NCBI GenBank assembly: GCA_964500435.1
Contig: CAZCNL010000001.1
Location: 372,001-436,000, forward strand
Direction: 5' to 3'
DNA: 64,000 bases
Origin: GWF2-33-9 sp964500435
GTDB lineage: Bacteria > Bacteroidota > Ignavibacteria > Kapaibacteriales > UBA2268
Part shown: piece by piece, positions 61,495 through 64,000 of the stretch
How the letters are laid out: every line of letters starts with the position of its first letter
Position numbering within the stretch: the first letter of the stretch is position 1
Notes under the pieces: model-generated
Told to the model about the DNA's origin: nothing
Seen by the model: the letters and a program-made list of their open reading frames with translations, nothing else
Database searches by the model: none
Program-made: the position numbers and the translations under genes

Positions 61495-62550
61495 ATGAAT
61501 AAGATACAAGAAAATTTTGATAATAAAATTACGACACAAATCGACGTAAAACAATTAACAGCAAAGGACTTTAAAACTCCCTTAGACGTTCGTTGGTGTG
61601 CTGGTTGTGGCGACTATTCTGTTTTAGCACAACTTCAAAAATTATTCCCAACACTTGGCATTCCAAAAGAAAATTTCGCAATCGTTTCAGGAATTGGTTG
61701 TTCCAGCCGTTTTCCATATTATGTTGATGTATACGGATTTCACACAATGCATGGTCGTGCTTTACCAGTCGCTTCCGGAATTAAGATAGCCAACCCCAAC
61801 CTTTCAGTATGGGTAATAACTGGAGATGGTGATGGAATGGCAATCGGTGGAAATCATTTCATCCATGCTATCCGACGAAATATGGATTTAAAAATCCTTT
61901 TATTAAACAACGAAATTTATTCGATGACAAAAGGACAGTATTCGCCTACTTCACCACAAGGTTTGAAAACAAAATCATCACCTTTTGGAGTTGTCGACTA
62001 TCCATTTAATCCTACGACATTATCTTTAGGCGCTGGTTCCACTTTCGTGGCAAGAACAACTTATAGCAACCCAAAACATTTAAGTTACGTTTTACAACGT
62101 GCTGCTGAACATAAAGGAATTGCCTTTGTTGAAATTTATTCTAACTGTGTCATTTTTACTGATGGTATTTTTGATAAATGGACAGACAAAAATTATTTAG
62201 ATGAAAATACTGTTTTTCTTGAAGATGGGAAGCCATTAATATTTGGGAAAAATAAAGATAAAGGTATTATAATTAAAGACTTTACTCCAACAGTTGTAGA
62301 TTTAAATGACCCAAATACAAATCGAGACGAATTAATTATCCATTCAGAAAAAAATATTGCTTTAGCACAAATGATTGCTTCAATGTCATACGATAATGAT
62401 TTGCCAAGACCATTCGGCATTTTCGTCGATATCGAAAAGCCAAGTTATGATTATTTAATCAATAAACAAATCGAAGAAACAATTAATAAATTGGGACCTG
62501 GCGACGTAAACGAATTGTTGAAAGGTACTGAATTTTGGGAAATTAAATAA
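61495..62550 (+). CDS. korB: 2-oxoacid:ferredoxin oxidoreductase, beta subunit
   Basis: A 351-residue thiamine-diphosphate subunit (KorB). The TPP motif is TGDGDGMAIGGNHFIHAIRR, followed by LLLNNEIYSMTKGQ. Cys residues that bind the single 4Fe-4S cluster are seen in RWCAGCGDYSVL, SGIGCSSRF and EIYSNCVIFT, the four-Cys pattern of two-subunit enzymes. ATG 61495 is preferred over 61477. It lies 4 bases after korA, and a cyclophilin gene follows 13 bases later with a strong ribosome-binding site. No delta ferredoxin subunit is present, as expected for the alpha-beta type. Confidence 0.94.
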   Translation: MNKIQENFDNKITTQIDVKQLTAKDFKTPLDVRWCAGCGDYSVLAQLQKLFPTLGIPKENFAIVSGIGCSSRFPYYVDVYGFHTMHGRALPVASGIKIANPNLSVWVITGDGDGMAIGGNHFIHAIRRNMDLKILLLNNEIYSMTKGQYSPTSPQGLKTKSSPFGVVDYPFNPTTLSLGAGSTFVARTTYSNPKHLSYVLQRAAEHKGIAFVEIYSNCVIFTDGIFDKWTDKNYLDENTVFLEDGKPLIFGKNKDKGIIIKDFTPTVVDLNDPNTNRDELIIHSEKNIALAQMIASMSYDNDLPRPFGIFVDIEKPSYDYLINKQIEETINKLGPGDVNELLKGTEFWEIK

Positions 62551-62563
62551 AAGGAGTTTTACA

Positions 62564-63169
62564 ATGAAAAAGAAAATGCTATTTTTATCTTTAGCTTTAA
62601 CTTCAATAGCAATTTTGACATTTTTTTTAACAACGGAGAAATCAATGAGTGAAAAAACAAAAGCTCAAACAGCTCGACCTGAATACGAAATTACCGTAAA
62701 ACAAAAAGGTGCTGAATTAGGAAAAATAATCATCCAATTATATCCAGACGTTGCACCAAAGCACGTACATAATTTTGACAGTTTGGTGTCAATACATTTT
62801 TTTGATGGAACTGCATTCCATAGAGTAATACCAGGATTTATGATTCAAGGTGGCGACCCTAACTCAAAAACAGAACCTCGTGAAAAATGGGGCTTTGGTC
62901 AACCAGGACAAACTACTGTACCAGCAGAATTTAGCAAATTGTCTCATAAAAGAGGAATTGTATCGGCTGCACGTGCTCAAGATCCAAACAGTGCAACTTC
63001 TCAATTCTTCATATGTGTTGCTGATGCTCCTTTTTTAGATGGAAAATATTCTATTTTTGGAGAAGTTGTTTCCGGTATGGAAGTTGCTGACAAAGTTGTC
63101 AATTCACCAAGAGATTCGAGAGATAACCCTTTAGACAAAATTGAAATGTTTATTAAAAAAATAAAGTAA
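62564..63169 (+). CDS. Exported cyclophilin-type peptidylprolyl isomerase
   Basis: A 201-residue cyclophilin with an N-terminal hydrophobic segment (LFLSLALTSIAILTFFLTT) that acts as signal peptide or anchor, so it works outside the inner membrane on proline isomerisation during protein folding. Domain marks: GTAFHRVIPGFMIQGGDPNS with the catalytic Arg, ATSQFFICVADAPFLDGKYS, and FGEVVSGMEVADKVV. AAGGAG lies 7 bases before ATG 62564 (62551-62556), directly after the korB stop, so it is the third gene of the korAB transcript, an unrelated function. A terminator follows at 63201. Confidence 0.95.
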   Translation: MKKKMLFLSLALTSIAILTFFLTTEKSMSEKTKAQTARPEYEITVKQKGAELGKIIIQLYPDVAPKHVHNFDSLVSIHFFDGTAFHRVIPGFMIQGGDPNSKTEPREKWGFGQPGQTTVPAEFSKLSHKRGIVSAARAQDPNSATSQFFICVADAPFLDGKYSIFGEVVSGMEVADKVVNSPRDSRDNPLDKIEMFIKKIK

Positions 63170-63200
63170 TTATCTCTTTAATAAATTTCGAGCAAAATAA

Positions 63201-63225
63201 AACCGTCAGTAAAACACTGGCGGTT
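63201..63225 (+). terminator. Intrinsic terminator of the korAB-cyclophilin operon
   Basis: AACCGTCAGT at 63201-63210 pairs with ACTGGCGGTT at 63216-63225 (one G-T pair), 5-base loop, followed by a long T run. It lies 32 bases after the cyclophilin stop. Confidence 0.92.
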
Positions 63226-63318
63226 TTTTATTTTATTTTATTTGTTTTTTTATTCATTAAATTTCTCATATTTTTGCATAAATAAATATTGGAAATTTAT
63301 TTTGTTTCTTGGTATTAA

Positions 63319-64000
63319 TTGCTGAAAAATAATCTTAATATTGCGATTGCGGTATTTTTCTTGGTTTTATTTTCAATCTCAGCTTATGGAAACAATCCGC
63401 TACTGCAGTTAAATGAATTAAATAGCAAATTTGATTCATTTAATTCCTTTTTCATTTCTGATACTTTAAATCAAACAAGGATTTCAAGCACATCTAATGA
63501 TTTTTATCATAATTTAACATTGAACAAAATACCTTTGTTTTCACTTTTTGATGGAAACTATAATTTTATTTTTTTGAAGAACTACTTGTGCGAAAATAAT
63601 AATAATGCGAATTTTAACTGCGATTCATTATATTTAATAAAAGATACTTTGATTTCAAATGTACTACTATACTCTGGAAATAAAAATGGTATGTTAAATG
63701 GTTTTCATTTGGGAAAAGAAAAGAATTTTTTCTGGAAATTTAATCCAATATTTGAGAGTTCTGGTGGTTATTACTATTCGACTGCAAGTAAAGAAAAACC
63801 ATTACGTGAAGAATTTTTGGAAAATTCTGCTTACCAAAATATTGGAATTAACGCAGAATTTGGCTTTGAGGGACGCAAATCGAAAATTTCACTTGCTTCG
63901 TCATTCAACATTTCCAAATTATACATTCCTACTAACATAAATGTTTTTAATTCAGTAAAAAAGCATTTTAATGACTACAATGAATATATTATTGATGTTA
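63319..64000 (+). CDS. Exported protein of unknown function, 3'-truncated
   Basis: An open frame runs from TTG 63319 to the end of the window without a stop (227 codons). The first 25 residues form a signal peptide (LNIAIAVFFLVLFSISAYG), so the product is exported. The next part begins NNPLLQLNELNSKFDSFNSF and includes FKFNPIFESSGGYYYSTASK-like aromatic stretches (visible as FWKFNPIFESSGGYYYSTAS), which suggest a surface or outer-membrane protein with strands. No family is recognised. The frame has a stop just before the TTG, which supports this start; no ribosome-binding site is obvious, and a TATTTTTG element stands at 63269-63276. Confidence 0.6.
   Translation, partial: MLKNNLNIAIAVFFLVLFSISAYGNNPLLQLNELNSKFDSFNSFFISDTLNQTRISSTSNDFYHNLTLNKIPLFSLFDGNYNFIFLKNYLCENNNNANFNCDSLYLIKDTLISNVLLYSGNKNGMLNGFHLGKEKNFFWKFNPIFESSGGYYYSTASKEKPLREEFLENSAYQNIGINAEFGFEGRKSKISLASSFNISKLYIPTNINVFNSVKKHFNDYNEYIIDV

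Noticed and set aside
1..64000. Mobile elements, CRISPR arrays, prophage or defence islands
   Set aside because: No transposase, integrase of phage type, regular repeats or known defence genes were found; the one tyrosine recombinase reads as XerC/XerD.

Overview
This is an AT-rich (about 30% G+C by eye), gene-dense stretch of bacterial chromosome with 52 protein genes (two cut by the window edges) and four tRNA genes. It points to the Bacteroidota/Chlorobiota (FCB) group, probably a heterotrophic Ignavibacteria- or Kapabacteria-like lineage. Reasons: two secreted proteins with C-terminal sorting domains of type IX secretion; several outer-membrane barrels and lipoproteins plus LptD; 2-oxoacid:ferredoxin oxidoreductase KorAB together with SucC; and Bacteroidetes-type promoters (TTTG, 19-20 bp, TAnnTTTG), best seen before tRNA-His and tRNA-Leu. 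Unlike many Bacteroidetes, many genes also carry clear Shine-Dalgarno sequences. The lineage is inference; the signals are in the sequence. No insertion sequence, phage, integron, CRISPR array or rRNA was seen, and no gap between genes exceeds 300 bases.

Layout. 1-1835: end of a family 4 glycosyltransferase and a DMT transporter. 1838-5625 (minus): TldE/TldD protease pair, YjbQ, RlpA-like lipoprotein. 5728-5801: tRNA-His. 5836-11812 (minus): tsaD, polyprenyl diphosphate synthase, Bax-inhibitor-1 protein, acidic TPR protein, recQ. 11927-12262: solitary S24/LexA-like peptidase. 12293-20781 (minus): outer-membrane barrel, free Met-R-sulfoxide reductase, AsnRS-like asparagine synthetase candidate, tRNA-Leu(TAA), riboflavin synthase, RNase R, GAF plus degenerate-GGDEF membrane protein. 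20894-24747 (minus): MoxR-DUF58-BatD-like-VWA operon. 24876-30639: TolB-like lipoprotein with CxxCH and TPRs, second DMT transporter, MntP, LRR protein, coiled-coil barrel protein. 30822-37759: two type IX cargo proteins with Asp-box repeats flanking sucC and the rpsT, tRNA-Arg, tRNA-Leu(GAG) cluster. 37838-42565 (plus): PgpH-like c-di-AMP phosphodiesterase, XerD-like recombinase, CCA/poly(A) nucleotidyltransferase. 42693-48151 (minus): a four-gene cell-envelope operon. 48408-63169: mnmA, glmS-lptD, comEC, Kef-type antiporter, a hyperacidic small protein, sirtuin, korA-korB-cyclophilin. 63319-64000: start of an exported protein that leaves the window.

Most genes are housekeeping or envelope functions. 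The least explained unit is the operon at 42693-48151: two barrels (one a lipoprotein) and two other lipoproteins, all carrying closely spaced cysteine pairs, the largest combining PD40-like, divergent OmpA-like and SPOR-like segments. It looks like an outer-membrane-to-peptidoglycan assembly and is the best candidate for an undescribed system. None of the four tRNAs encodes its CCA end, which fits the nucleotidyltransferase gene in the same window.
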